Below, in pieces: positions 1 to 8,307 of a DNA stretch of 64,000 nt (within the stretch, counting starts at the first letter, position 1; the number at the start of each line of letters is the position of its first letter). A model generated the notes under the pieces. It ran no database searches and was not told the DNA's origin. It saw only the letters and a list, made by a program, of their open reading frames with translations. A program made the position numbers and the translations under genes. This DNA comes from Flavobacteriales bacterium UBA5040 (GTDB lineage Bacteria > Bacteroidota > Bacteroidia > Flavobacteriales > Weeksellaceae), in contig DIBY01000018.1 of assembly GCA_002415135.1 (NCBI GenBank), positions 124,001-188,000 on the forward strand. The letters run 5' to 3'.

Positions 1-515
1 AGCAAGATAACGTAAGAAATAACAAGGAGTTCGAATCTTTGGATAAAGAAATTGAATACCAGGAACTGGAAATTCAACTTTCAGAAAAAAGAATCAACGA
101 ATTTGGGGCAAAAATCGGTCACAAGAATGAAACTTTAGACGAGTTAAATTCTAAAATTGCTGATTTGAAGAACCACTTGAAATTCAAAAAAGAAGAACTG
201 GAAAACTTAGTTTCTGAAACTCAGAAAGAAGAAGATTTCTTAATTGAAAAATCAAACGAATTCGCTAAAAATATCGACGCTAGATTATTGGCTTCTTACC
301 AAAGAATCCGGACAAATTCACCAACTGGTTTAGCGGTTGTAGGTTTAGAAAGAGGTGCTCCGAAAGGGTCATTCTTTACACTTCCTCCACAAAAGCAAAT
401 GGAAATCGCACAACGTAAGAAAATCATTATTGATGAACACTCTGGTAAGATTTTGGTTGACGATGATTTGGTTAACGAAGAAAACGAAAAAATGAAAGAC
501 ATTATTAAATTTTAA
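1..515 (+). CDS. COG1579/DUF164-type coiled-coil protein, 5'-truncated, degenerate zinc ribbon
   Basis: The reading frame is open from the first in-frame codon at 3, so the true start lies before the window; the TTG at 39 is not a convincing start. The visible part is a long Glu/Lys-rich coiled coil followed by a compact C-terminal segment with the LPPQ-x5-EIA-x-RKKIIIDEHSGK pattern. That pattern is how the C4 zinc-ribbon protein family (COG1579, DUF164) ends. Family members normally carry two Cys pairs here; this copy has no cysteine anywhere in the visible 171 residues, so it cannot bind zinc through thiolates. The cellular role of the family is poorly defined. A strong hairpin terminator follows directly. 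Confidence 0.75.
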   Translation, partial: QDNVRNNKEFESLDKEIEYQELEIQLSEKRINEFGAKIGHKNETLDELNSKIADLKNHLKFKKEELENLVSETQKEEDFLIEKSNEFAKNIDARLLASYQRIRTNSPTGLAVVGLERGAPKGSFFTLPPQKQMEIAQRKKIIIDEHSGKILVDDDLVNEENEKMKDIIKF

Positions 516-530
516 TTCTTTCTCAAAATA

Positions 531-567
531 AAAAAAACCGATTTGAAATTTTCAAATCGGTTTTTTT
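531..567. terminator. Bidirectional intrinsic terminator
   Basis: CCGATTTGA (538-546) pairs with TCAAATCGG (552-560), flanked by A-runs on the left and a T-run on the right. It lies between two convergent genes, so it can stop transcription from both sides. Confidence 0.85.
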
Positions 568-580
568 ATGAAACATTTTT

Positions 581-1780
581 CTAGCTTATTTCAACTTTAT
601 CCAAAAATTTGTGAATTCGTTTCATCGCTTCTTTTAAATCATCTTCAGACGTTGCATATGAAAAACGAATACAGTTTGGATTACCAAAAGAAACTCCGCC
701 AACAGTTCCGACATGCGCATTTTCCAACAGAAACATCGCAAAATCATCGGCATCCTTAATTAGAATTCCATTTAAAGTCTTTCCAACATAAAATGAAATG
801 TCTGGAAAAAAATAAAAGGCCGCTTTCGGATAATTGACTTTAAAACCTGGAATATCTTTTATCAAAGAAAAAACCAGATCCCGTCGTTTTTTAAATTCAT
901 CGATCATAAATCGATATTCACTGGGATCAGTTTTTAACGCAGTAATTGACGCTTTCTGAGCCATCGTATTCGCACCACTCGTCATTTGTCCTTGAATCTT
1001 TTCACAAGCTTGCGCTAACCAATTCGGACACGCAGAATAACCAATTCTCCAGCCAGTCATCGCGAATGCTTTTGACATTCCATTGATCACGGCAGTTTGA
1101 TCGTAAACCTGTGGAAACTCGGCGATGGAAGTATGTTTGCCATCGTAATTTGTAAATTCGTAGATCTCATCGGAGATAATCGTGATCTGCGGATATTTTG
1201 CAATTACATTAGCAATACTTTTTAGTTCTTCATAAGTGTAATAACTTCCCGATGGATTACAAGGAGAACTGTACAGAAGTACTTTTGTTTTCGGGGTAAT
1301 TGCATTTTCAAGTTGTGCTGCAGTCATCTTAAATTCGGTGTCAATGGAAGTTTCTACGAATACTGATTTTCCACCCATCATTTTGACCATTTCATCGTAA
1401 CTTACCCAATATGGAGCCGGCAGAATTACTTCATCACCGTCATTAATTATAGAAGAAAGTACGTTTAGAATCGCTTGTTTGGCTCCATTGGATACACAAA
1501 TTTGCGAAGGTTTATATTCTAAATGATTGTCTCTTTTTAATTTTCCACAGATGGCTTCTCTTAAATCCAGAAATCCAGGCACAGGCGAGTAGTGGCTAAA
1601 ATTATTATTAATTGCTTCAAAAGCTGCTTCTTTAATATCTGCCGGAACATCGAAATCAGGTTCACCAAGTGTTAAACTGATCACATCGATTCCTTCAGCT
1701 TTCATTTCCCGGACTTTGTTGCTCATTACAAAAGTCTGCGAGAAACTCATTCGATTCAGCCGGTCAGAGAATTTTTCCAT
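581..1780 (-). CDS. Class I PLP-dependent aminotransferase, aspartate aminotransferase type
   Basis: Fold-type I PLP enzyme of about 399 residues, predicted to transfer amino groups between aspartate and 2-oxoglutarate in the cytoplasm. Visible marks are the N-terminal LTLGEPDFDVP substrate/PLP segment, the CNPSGS turn, the ISDEIYE motif with the PLP-ring Asp, the SKAFAMTGWRIGY segment with the Schiff-base Lys, and the C-terminal IRFSYA segment with the carboxylate-binding Arg. I place the start at the ATG at 1780 rather than the upstream TTG at 1801. The longer form would begin inside a TATCTTTG -7 box, and family proteins start with a sequence like MEKFSDRLNRM. The exact amino-acid specificity cannot be read from sequence. 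Confidence 0.88.
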   Translation of the reverse strand: MEKFSDRLNRMSFSQTFVMSNKVREMKAEGIDVISLTLGEPDFDVPADIKEAAFEAINNNFSHYSPVPGFLDLREAICGKLKRDNHLEYKPSQICVSNGAKQAILNVLSSIINDGDEVILPAPYWVSYDEMVKMMGGKSVFVETSIDTEFKMTAAQLENAITPKTKVLLYSSPCNPSGSYYTYEELKSIANVIAKYPQITIISDEIYEFTNYDGKHTSIAEFPQVYDQTAVINGMSKAFAMTGWRIGYSACPNWLAQACEKIQGQMTSGANTMAQKASITALKTDPSEYRFMIDEFKKRRDLVFSLIKDIPGFKVNYPKAAFYFFPDISFYVGKTLNGILIKDADDFAMFLLENAHVGTVGGVSFGNPNCIRFSYATSEDDLKEAMKRIHKFLDKVEIS

Positions 1781-1798
1781 ATTTAATTTTAAGTGAAT

Positions 1799-1806
1799 CA
1801 AAGATA
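1799..1806 (-). promoter_or_regulatory. Bacteroidota -7 box for the aminotransferase gene
   Basis: TATCTTTG on the minus strand matches TAnnTTTG. It ends 18 bases before the ATG at 1780. I did not see a clear -33 TTG at canonical spacing. Confidence 0.5.
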
Positions 1807-1854
1807 AATTTTTAGTTTGAACTCACAAACCAAATTATTGTGAAATGCTTTGTT

Positions 1855-1862
1855 TATTTTTG
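1855..1862 (+). promoter_or_regulatory. -7 box for rsmG
   Basis: TATTTTTG matches TAnnTTTG, 18 bases before the rsmG ATG, in the divergent gap with the aminotransferase gene. Confidence 0.5.
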
Positions 1863-1880
1863 TAAAAAATTTGCAATAAA

Positions 1881-2516
1881 ATGTCCGTAGAATTAATAGA
1901 AAAGTACTTTCCTAATCTTTCTGATACCCAAAAAAAGCAGTTCGCTGACCTTGAAGAATTGTATAAAGAATGGAACGAAAAAATCAACGTCATCTCCCGG
2001 AAAGATATGGATTCTCTTTACGAAAAACATATTCTGCACTCGTTGGGAATTGCGAAGGTGATGGAATTCGCGCCTAATACGAAAGTTCTAGACATTGGTA
2101 CTGGCGGTGGTTTTCCAGGAATTCCGTTGGCAATCTTATTTCCTGAAGTTCAGTTTACCTTAGTCGATTCAATTGGTAAAAAAATTACGGTTGTTAGAGA
2201 AGTTTCTCAGGGAATAGGCTTGAAAAACATTACCGCAATTCATGACAGGGCTGAAGAGGTAAAAGGCCAATTTCATTTTGTGGTAAGTCGTGCAGTTACT
2301 CAAATGCCGGTTTTCTTGCGTTGGTTAAGAGGGAAATTTTTGAAAGAGCAAATTAATCCCAAACATAACGGTGTTCTTTATTTAAAAGGCGGCGATTTGG
2401 GTGAGGAACTTGCTGGTTTAAAAGCAGAATTATTTCTACTAAAAGATCATTTTGAAGGCGAATTTTTTGATACCAAAAAAGTAGTATATTTATCTAAAGG
2501 AAATTTTAATTCCTAA
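1881..2516 (+). CDS. rsmG: 16S rRNA (guanine527-N7)-methyltransferase RsmG (GidB)
   Basis: Class I SAM-dependent methyltransferase that modifies G527 of 16S rRNA, a position linked to streptomycin sensitivity in other bacteria. The 211-residue length is normal for the family. The N-terminal part contains LYKEWNEKINVISRKD and YEKHILHSL, both typical of RsmG. The SAM-binding loop LDIGTGGGFPGIPLA lies at about residues 70-84, followed by the acidic LVDS strand end (94-97) and FVVSRAV. The ATG at 1881 is preceded by a -7 box, and the gene is transcribed divergently from the aminotransferase gene. Confidence 0.95.
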   Translation: MSVELIEKYFPNLSDTQKKQFADLEELYKEWNEKINVISRKDMDSLYEKHILHSLGIAKVMEFAPNTKVLDIGTGGGFPGIPLAILFPEVQFTLVDSIGKKITVVREVSQGIGLKNITAIHDRAEEVKGQFHFVVSRAVTQMPVFLRWLRGKFLKEQINPKHNGVLYLKGGDLGEELAGLKAELFLLKDHFEGEFFDTKKVVYLSKGNFNS

Positions 2517-2548
2517 TTAAAACTTTAGTTCATTTAAATTTTACCGTT

Positions 2549-2965
2549 ATGAAAAATAGTATAAAATTTAGTTTGGTCCTTTTGATGGTTGTTACGCTGT
2601 TGAGTTGCAATGATCGTAATGAAGAAAATTTTATTCAAAGCGTGGACCGTGTGAAAATTGACAGTGTCAAAGTTGCACAAGATTCTATGGATGTTTTCAC
2701 GACACAAACCATTAAAACCTTCTCTAATTACAATAGCAAGTGTGAAGGTTTTTATGGCTATGATTATGTTTATTCTGATGAATTAACGCGTACGGTCAGT
2801 TCTTTCAAATTTAAAACTGCAGTTGCTTGTGGTGCCGAAGTTACTCATGCCTCCCAAATTAATTTCCGTCCTCAACAAACGGGGAATTACACCTTCAAGT
2901 TTTGGAGTGGTACAAATTCAGCTGGTGAAAATATATGGATTGAAAAGATAGTTGTGGTAGAATAA
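2549..2965 (+). CDS. Small lipoprotein, unknown function
   Basis: A 138-residue protein with a lipoprotein signal: a short basic N-terminus, a hydrophobic stretch LVLLMVVTLL and a lipobox with Cys20 followed by Asn-Asp. The remainder is polar and ends in a beta-rich segment with two Cys (44-residue region SKCEGFYGYDY and AVACGAEV) that could form a disulfide. I recognise no named domain. It follows rsmG by 32 bases, so the two may be co-transcribed, and a good terminator follows it. Location is predicted to be the periplasmic or surface side of a membrane. Confidence 0.7.
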   Translation: MKNSIKFSLVLLMVVTLLSCNDRNEENFIQSVDRVKIDSVKVAQDSMDVFTTQTIKTFSNYNSKCEGFYGYDYVYSDELTRTVSSFKFKTAVACGAEVTHASQINFRPQQTGNYTFKFWSGTNSAGENIWIEKIVVVE

Positions 2966-2988
2966 AATCTTCTCGCAGTTTAAACGAT

Positions 2989-3024
2989 AAGCATCAAGAA
3001 TTCAATTTTTCCTGATGCTTTTTT
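2989..3024 (+). terminator. Intrinsic terminator after the lipoprotein gene
   Basis: AAGCATCA (2989-2996) pairs with TGATGCTT (3013-3020), followed by a T-run. Confidence 0.8.
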
Positions 3025-3094
3025 GTTGAATTTTCCTTATTTTTCATTTTCTAAACTTCCTCTAAATTCACTTTATAAATTAAGAGCATCATCC

Positions 3095-5821
3095 ATGAAA
3101 TTTCTAAATAAAATCATTACTGAACTTTTAGCACAAGATACTGATCTGTCCAATTTTAATATTGTGCTTCCTGGTAAAAGACCGTTGGTTTTCATCAAGA
3201 GAATCTTGAAGGAAAAACAATATTCAGGAATGCTTCCTAACTTTTTCACCATAGAAGATTTAATAAAAGATATCGCCGACAAACAGCCAGTTCAGGGCAT
3301 TGCTTTGTGGCTTTATTCTTTTGAAGTCTATCGGGAAATTCAGCCTTCTGAAGATTTTGCTAATTTTCTGAAATGGTTTCCAACGATATTAAAAGATTGG
3401 GATGATATTTTGAAATTTTCTGATTCCGACAAAGCGGTTTTAGAATATATGTTTGATGATGAACAGATTAAAAACTGGTCTGAAAATTTAGAAGTTCGCG
3501 AAGATGGATCTTTACGGAAGTTTCTCAATTTCTGGCAGAAAATGAATTTGTTTTTACCATTATTAAAGCAAAAGCTGAACGAAAAAAATTGGGCGACATC
3601 AGGAATGGTTCATGAATCTGCGAAAAATAAAATTGAAGATTATGCTCAGAAAACGGACTGGAAATTTGTCTTTTGTGGTTTTAATGCATTTACGCCTGTT
3701 GAAGAAAAATTAGTTAGAAACTTAATGCAGTGGGATAAAGCGCAGTGTTTTTTCCAGGCTGACGAATATTATATTAATGATGAAAGGCAAGAAGCCGGAA
3801 AGTTTTTACGGATCATTAAAACCTGGAAAGAATTTACTGAGACCAGAAATTTTAACTGGATTGAAAATGATTTTGCACAATCCAAAAATGTCAAAGTCTA
3901 TGAAGTTTCCGGTAATATAACGCAAGCAAAAGTTTTACCTGAAATTTTCGCAGAAATAAATGATGAAGATTTATCAAAAACGGCAGTGGTTCTATTGGAT
4001 GAAAATCTTCTTCCAACGTGTTTAGATGCGATGAGCAGCGTTGAACATCTCAATATTACCATGGGATTTCCGCTGAAAAATCTAGGATTTAGCAATGCGA
4101 TGAAACAACTTTTTTATCTTCAAAAACAGGTGGAGAAAAAAGATTCTTCCTATTATTATAACGATGTTTTATCGGTTTTAGAGGAGTTGCCAAATGAGGA
4201 AATCGATCAGCAGATCATCGTAGATTTTAAAGCGAAAATTGAACAAAGAAATATAGTTTACATTTCGAAGAAACAGTTTAAAGAGTTCTTAGCAGAACTG
4301 TCTTATTTTAATTTATTTGAAAAACCGACTTCCGTTAATCAATTTATTGATCAGTTAATTGCGTTCTGTTATCAATTAAAATATAGGGAGCTAGATGATA
4401 TTTTGTATGAAAACATTTCTCATTTTGAGAAGAGTTTCAAAATTATTAAAAATCAACTTTCACCTTATTCATTTGAAATAAAAATGGAAACGCTGGAAGT
4501 TTTGATCAATCAGTTGGTCAATTCAGAAACAATTGATTTTCAAGGAGAGCCGTTGCAAGGTTTGCAAGTAATGGGACTTTTGGAGACACGATTATTAAAC
4601 TTTGAAAATATCATTTTGCTTTCAACCAACGAAGGAAAACTTCCCTTAGGAAATTCTCAAAATACGTATCTTCCCTTTGATGTTAGGCAACATTTTCATT
4701 TGCACACGTTCTTAGAAAATGACAGTATTTATGCTTACCACTTTTATCGACTCTTACAGGATTCACAGAATGTTCATTTGCTCTTTAATGCTTTAAGCTC
4801 CGGTGTGAATACCGCTGAAAAAAGCAGGTTTATTACCCAAATTGAAATTGAGGATAAACATCATCAGATTGAACATATCATTATTGAAAATTCTTCGGAA
4901 CCGATTAATAAACAAGTGATTCAAATTGAAAAATCAACTTCTGTTCTGCAGAAATTAGAGGAATGGAAAAAGAGAGTTTCGCCGTCACATCTTACTTCTT
5001 TTATTTATAATCCGGTTGATTTTTATCTGACCAAAATTTTAGGAACCCGCGAAACCAATGAAATGGAAGAGGAGCTTTCCCAAAGAAGTTATGGAAATTT
5101 AGTTCATTATGCACTTCAAATTATCTATGAAAAACATCTCGGTAAAAATCTATCTGTTAAAGATTTAGAGTTTTCAAATCAACACCTGGTTGAAGTGATG
5201 AATCAGGCCATTCTTAAATTAAATCACCAAACTGATTTCTACGAAAAAGGAATGAATTATATTCATAAATCAATTGCCGAAAGGGTAGTGCGAACTATTT
5301 TGGAAGTAGATAAAAAATTAATTACGGACGGAAATACTTTAGAAATTATAAGTGTTGAAGGGAATTTTGAAAATGTTGATTATTACTTGAATGAAGATAA
5401 AACGGATAAAGTTTCATTCTACGGCTTCATCGACCGAATCGACCGACTCAATGGAAAGTTAAGAATCATCGATTACAAAACTGCGAAGACCAAAAACCTT
5501 TTAATTAAAGAAGCCAAAAAACAAGAGGACGAAGAAAAGCTTGAGCAGTTATTTTTCAGAGACGATTATAAGCAAGCAATGCAGTTGTGTGTTTATGCTT
5601 ATGCTGTTTTAAATGAAAGGAAATATCCGGATAATTTAGTAGAATGTGGAATCTGGAGTTTTGCAGAAGCCAATAAAGGTGTTCAGAATTTACAGATTGA
5701 TGGTGATGAAGAAATCTCGAATCAATCTCTCGTAAGTCCGATGAAATGGATTAAAAATGTGATTGTAGAAATTTTAAATCCAGCAAGTGATTTTGTAGAA
5801 GAAGTAAAACAATCTTGGTGA
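3095..5821 (+). CDS. AddB-like PD-(D/E)XK nuclease, RecB-family exonuclease
   Basis: A protein of about 908 residues resembling the AddB subunit of double-strand-break resection complexes: a long helicase-like body without a recognisable Walker A motif, then a RecB-type nuclease domain at the C-terminus. Nuclease motifs are visible in order: GNLVHYALQ with the first His (about residue 668), YGFIDRIDR with the metal-binding Asp, and IIDYKTAK with the Asp-x-Lys core (about 777-800). I see no four-Cys iron-sulfur cluster like that of Bacillus AddB. I prefer the ATG at 3095 because the upstream alternative at 3023 overlaps the preceding terminator tail. No AddA helicase partner lies in this window. 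Confidence 0.8.
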   Translation: MKFLNKIITELLAQDTDLSNFNIVLPGKRPLVFIKRILKEKQYSGMLPNFFTIEDLIKDIADKQPVQGIALWLYSFEVYREIQPSEDFANFLKWFPTILKDWDDILKFSDSDKAVLEYMFDDEQIKNWSENLEVREDGSLRKFLNFWQKMNLFLPLLKQKLNEKNWATSGMVHESAKNKIEDYAQKTDWKFVFCGFNAFTPVEEKLVRNLMQWDKAQCFFQADEYYINDERQEAGKFLRIIKTWKEFTETRNFNWIENDFAQSKNVKVYEVSGNITQAKVLPEIFAEINDEDLSKTAVVLLDENLLPTCLDAMSSVEHLNITMGFPLKNLGFSNAMKQLFYLQKQVEKKDSSYYYNDVLSVLEELPNEEIDQQIIVDFKAKIEQRNIVYISKKQFKEFLAELSYFNLFEKPTSVNQFIDQLIAFCYQLKYRELDDILYENISHFEKSFKIIKNQLSPYSFEIKMETLEVLINQLVNSETIDFQGEPLQGLQVMGLLETRLLNFENIILLSTNEGKLPLGNSQNTYLPFDVRQHFHLHTFLENDSIYAYHFYRLLQDSQNVHLLFNALSSGVNTAEKSRFITQIEIEDKHHQIEHIIIENSSEPINKQVIQIEKSTSVLQKLEEWKKRVSPSHLTSFIYNPVDFYLTKILGTRETNEMEEELSQRSYGNLVHYALQIIYEKHLGKNLSVKDLEFSNQHLVEVMNQAILKLNHQTDFYEKGMNYIHKSIAERVVRTILEVDKKLITDGNTLEIISVEGNFENVDYYLNEDKTDKVSFYGFIDRIDRLNGKLRIIDYKTAKTKNLLIKEAKKQEDEEKLEQLFFRDDYKQAMQLCVYAYAVLNERKYPDNLVECGIWSFAEANKGVQNLQIDGDEEISNQSLVSPMKWIKNVIVEILNPASDFVEEVKQSW

Positions 5822-5829
5822 AAATTTTA

Positions 5830-5974
5830 AAACCACAAAGTCACCAAAATCAAACGAATATAAATCTACCTTAAAAAGTACCATTAATAAAAAGCCCACA
5901 AAAGTGAAAATGTTTTCATCTTGATGAACTATGATTGCTAATAATAAAAGAAATCTTTGTGACTTTGTGGTTTA
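5830..5974. repeat. Inverted repeat with arms AAACCACAAAGTCAC / GTGACTTTGTGGTTT
   Basis: Perfect 15-base arms at 5830-5844 and 5959-5973 enclose 114 bases of AT-rich noncoding DNA. They lie between the convergent nuclease and acyl-CoA dehydrogenase genes. The right arm, read as CTTTGTGACTTTGTGGTTTA (5955-5974), recurs at 48202-48242 where it is split by a GC-rich palindrome. This suggests a dispersed repeat family rather than a terminator. Confidence 0.75.
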
Positions 5975-6002
5975 AGAGATTATTATCGAAGTTTTGCTTA
6001 AT

Positions 6003-6040
6003 AAAAAAAACCTTCAAGTTTTAAGATCTTGAAGGTTTTC
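6003..6040 (-). terminator. Intrinsic terminator after gcdH
   Basis: AAAACCTTCAAG (6007-6018) pairs with CTTGAAGGTTTT (6028-6039), with a T-run on the minus strand just beyond the gcdH stop codon. Confidence 0.85.
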
Positions 6041-6045
6041 TAAAT

Positions 6046-7227
6046 TTATCCGAAAGCGTTAATTCCGGTAATGTCCATGCCGGTGATCAGCAAATGAATG
6101 TCGTGAGTTCCTTCGTAAGTAATCACAGATTCTAAATTTGCTGCATGTCTCATCATTGGGAAATCTCCCATAATTCCCATGCCACCAAGAATTTGTCTCG
6201 ATTCTCTAGCAATGTCAATTGCCATTTTCACGTTGTTCCTTTTCGCCATTGAAATTTGTGCTGGAGTGGCGGTGTGTGCGTTTTTTAAATTTCCTAACTG
6301 AAGACAAAGCAACTGCGCTTTGGTTATTTCAGTTAAAAATTCAGCCAATTTTTTCTGTTGCAATTGGAAAGATGCGATTGGTTTTCCGAATTGACTTCTC
6401 TCTTTTGCGTATTGAACTGCAGTACAGTAACAATCGATCGCGGCACCGATCACGCCCCAAGAAATTCCGTATCGTGCAGAATTTAAACAAGATAGAGGTC
6501 CTTTCAAACCAGTCACTTTTGGTAGTAAATTTTCTTTCGGAACTTTCACATTATCAAAAACCAACTCTCCGGTTTTCGATGCGCGAAGTGACCATTTATT
6601 ATGGGTTGTCGGCGTCGTAAAACCTTCGAAAGCTCTTTCAACAATTAAACCCTGAACTTTTCCTTCTTCATTTTTTCCCCAAACTACAGCGATATCACAA
6701 ACCGGTGCATTGGTAATCCACATTTTTGCTCCGTTTAATAAATAATGATCGCCTTTGTCTACGAAATAAGTTTCCATTGAACTTGGATCTGAACCATGAT
6801 TAGGTTCTGTTAATCCGAACGCACCGATCATTTCACCGCTTGCTAATTGCGGAAGAAATTTCTTTTTTTGTTCCTCAGAGCCGTATTCATTAATAGGAAA
6901 CATGACCAAAGAACTTTGCACTGAAGCGGCTGAACGAACTGCAGAATCGCCTCTTTCTAATTCCTGCATAATGATTCCGTAAGAGATTTGGTCTAAGCCA
7001 GAACCACCATATTCTTCGGGAATATAAGGACCGAGTGCTCCAATTTTCCCTAATTCTTTCATTAAGTTAGGTATATCCGTATGATTTTGTGCGGCTTCGT
7101 CAATTTTAGGCATCACAAAACTTTCTACCCAATCGCGAACAGATTGACGTATAAGTAGTTGTTCCTCAGTAAGTAAACTGTCAATTCCGAAATAATCTGG
7201 AATGGAATTTAAAGGGTAATAAGACAT
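6046..7227 (-). CDS. gcdH: Acyl-CoA dehydrogenase, glutaryl-CoA dehydrogenase type
   Basis: FAD-dependent dehydrogenase of 393 residues. Glutaryl-CoA dehydrogenase oxidises and decarboxylates glutaryl-CoA to crotonyl-CoA in lysine/tryptophan breakdown. Group-specific marks are the VRSAASVQSSLVM segment, which aligns with the substrate-carboxylate-binding Arg/Ser region of human GCDH, the FAD segments FGLTEPNHGSDPSSM and MWITNAP, and the C-terminal LESVITYEGTHDIH. That last segment carries the catalytic-base Glu and an unusually GCDH-like context. The gene is flanked by its own terminator and is not in an obvious operon. Substrate assignment rests on these motifs only. Confidence 0.88.
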   Translation of the reverse strand: MSYYPLNSIPDYFGIDSLLTEEQLLIRQSVRDWVESFVMPKIDEAAQNHTDIPNLMKELGKIGALGPYIPEEYGGSGLDQISYGIIMQELERGDSAVRSAASVQSSLVMFPINEYGSEEQKKKFLPQLASGEMIGAFGLTEPNHGSDPSSMETYFVDKGDHYLLNGAKMWITNAPVCDIAVVWGKNEEGKVQGLIVERAFEGFTTPTTHNKWSLRASKTGELVFDNVKVPKENLLPKVTGLKGPLSCLNSARYGISWGVIGAAIDCYCTAVQYAKERSQFGKPIASFQLQQKKLAEFLTEITKAQLLCLQLGNLKNAHTATPAQISMAKRNNVKMAIDIARESRQILGGMGIMGDFPMMRHAANLESVITYEGTHDIHLLITGMDITGINAFG

Positions 7228-7333
7228 ATTAATTTTGTTTGCCCCTAATTTAGGATATTTAAAGATTTTTAAGAAATATTTAGTGAAATTTTATCTCTAT
7301 CGTTCGTATTCAATTTAATTGATAAAGACAGAC

Positions 7334-7846
7334 CTATTTAGTTTTGAGTTTTTTATCAAAATCAGTGCAGTCAACTTGTTTTAAAGTATTTCCTTCATAT
7401 TTTAACGCAGAAGGATTGGTATATTTAGATTGTGCTCCGACGGTTGTATGTTCACCAATTCCTTCCACAATGTTCTCTCCTTTTCTTAAGAAATAAATTT
7501 CACGTTCAGAAGTTTTACCTTCAGCTTCAAAGGTATAATTCAATTTTAAAGTGTCACCATTTTGGCTGCCTACAATATCACCACTGGAACTGTCTTTTTC
7601 AAAATTTTTGTAGCGCATTTTACCAATGATAGTGCCCAGGTTATCTTCCAAAGTAACAAAAACAGAATCCTTTCCAGTTGCTTGTAGATAGCAAGTTTGT
7701 AGGGTAGAGGACTCAATGGGTTCATTGGTTTCTGGAAGTACGCTCAGTGAATCTAAGGGTTCGGAGGTTGCGATGGTCTCAGTTGATTTTTTATCACAAC
7801 TCGTTGTCATTGAAACGATAAGAGCTGAAAGAATAAGTTTTTTCAT
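7334..7846 (-). CDS. Small lipoprotein, unknown function
   Basis: From the ATG at 7846 the product is 170 residues with a lipobox (hydrophobic LILSALIVS, then Cys17). The longer in-frame start at 7933 would put a second hydrophobic stretch before the signal peptide and is unlikely. After a Ser/Thr/Glu-rich linker comes a compact region (CYLQATGKDSVFVTLEDNLGTIIGKMRY through TLKLNYTFEAEGKTSEREIYFLRKG) that looks beta-rich. I know similar flavobacterial lipoproteins only as hypothetical. Export to the periplasmic side of a membrane is predicted. Confidence 0.65.
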   Translation of the reverse strand: MKKLILSALIVSMTTSCDKKSTETIATSEPLDSLSVLPETNEPIESSTLQTCYLQATGKDSVFVTLEDNLGTIIGKMRYKNFEKDSSSGDIVGSQNGDTLKLNYTFEAEGKTSEREIYFLRKGENIVEGIGEHTTVGAQSKYTNPSALKYEGNTLKQVDCTDFDKKLKTK

Positions 7847-8009
7847 AAAATAAATAACTAAATTTTGAAAATTGAAGTTACGGAAATTATTTTGAAGATT
7901 TAATATGATGATAAATAAGAAATACACTAACACACCAAAAATTTTGATTTCTTAGAATTAATAGGTTTTATTTTGATGAACAAAAGTTTTGACGTAGTTT
8001 TAATAAATA

Positions 8010-8300
8010 ATGATTAAAAACAATCCATTTATAACAATTTTTCTACTTTTTTTTATAGAAATAGTCTTATTTATTTATATCGATTATGCCAACCTTTTTT
8101 CTGTTGACAATGAAGATTTGTTGATGATGGTTTCATTCTTTACTATTCCTTTAATTGCTATTTTATTGAGAGTATTCTTGGTGGATGAACCATACAAAAA
8201 GAGCTTTAAATATTTTACTATCTTTTTGGTTATTGTTGCTATCATTGGTTTTTCAGTACTTTCATTTTTAGGAGCTTTAGCAAAAGCCTATCAACATTAA
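8010..8300 (+). CDS. Small membrane protein, unknown function
   Basis: A 96-residue protein that is almost entirely three hydrophobic segments (about residues 7-27, 40-58 and 68-90), separated by short charged loops such as DEPYKKSFK. No family is recognised. It lies 7 bases upstream of the next gene on the same strand, so the pair is probably co-transcribed and may act together at the inner membrane. No good -7 box was found upstream. Confidence 0.55.
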   Translation: MIKNNPFITIFLLFFIEIVLFIYIDYANLFSVDNEDLLMMVSFFTIPLIAILLRVFLVDEPYKKSFKYFTIFLVIVAIIGFSVLSFLGALAKAYQH

Positions 8301-8307
8301 AATCGAT

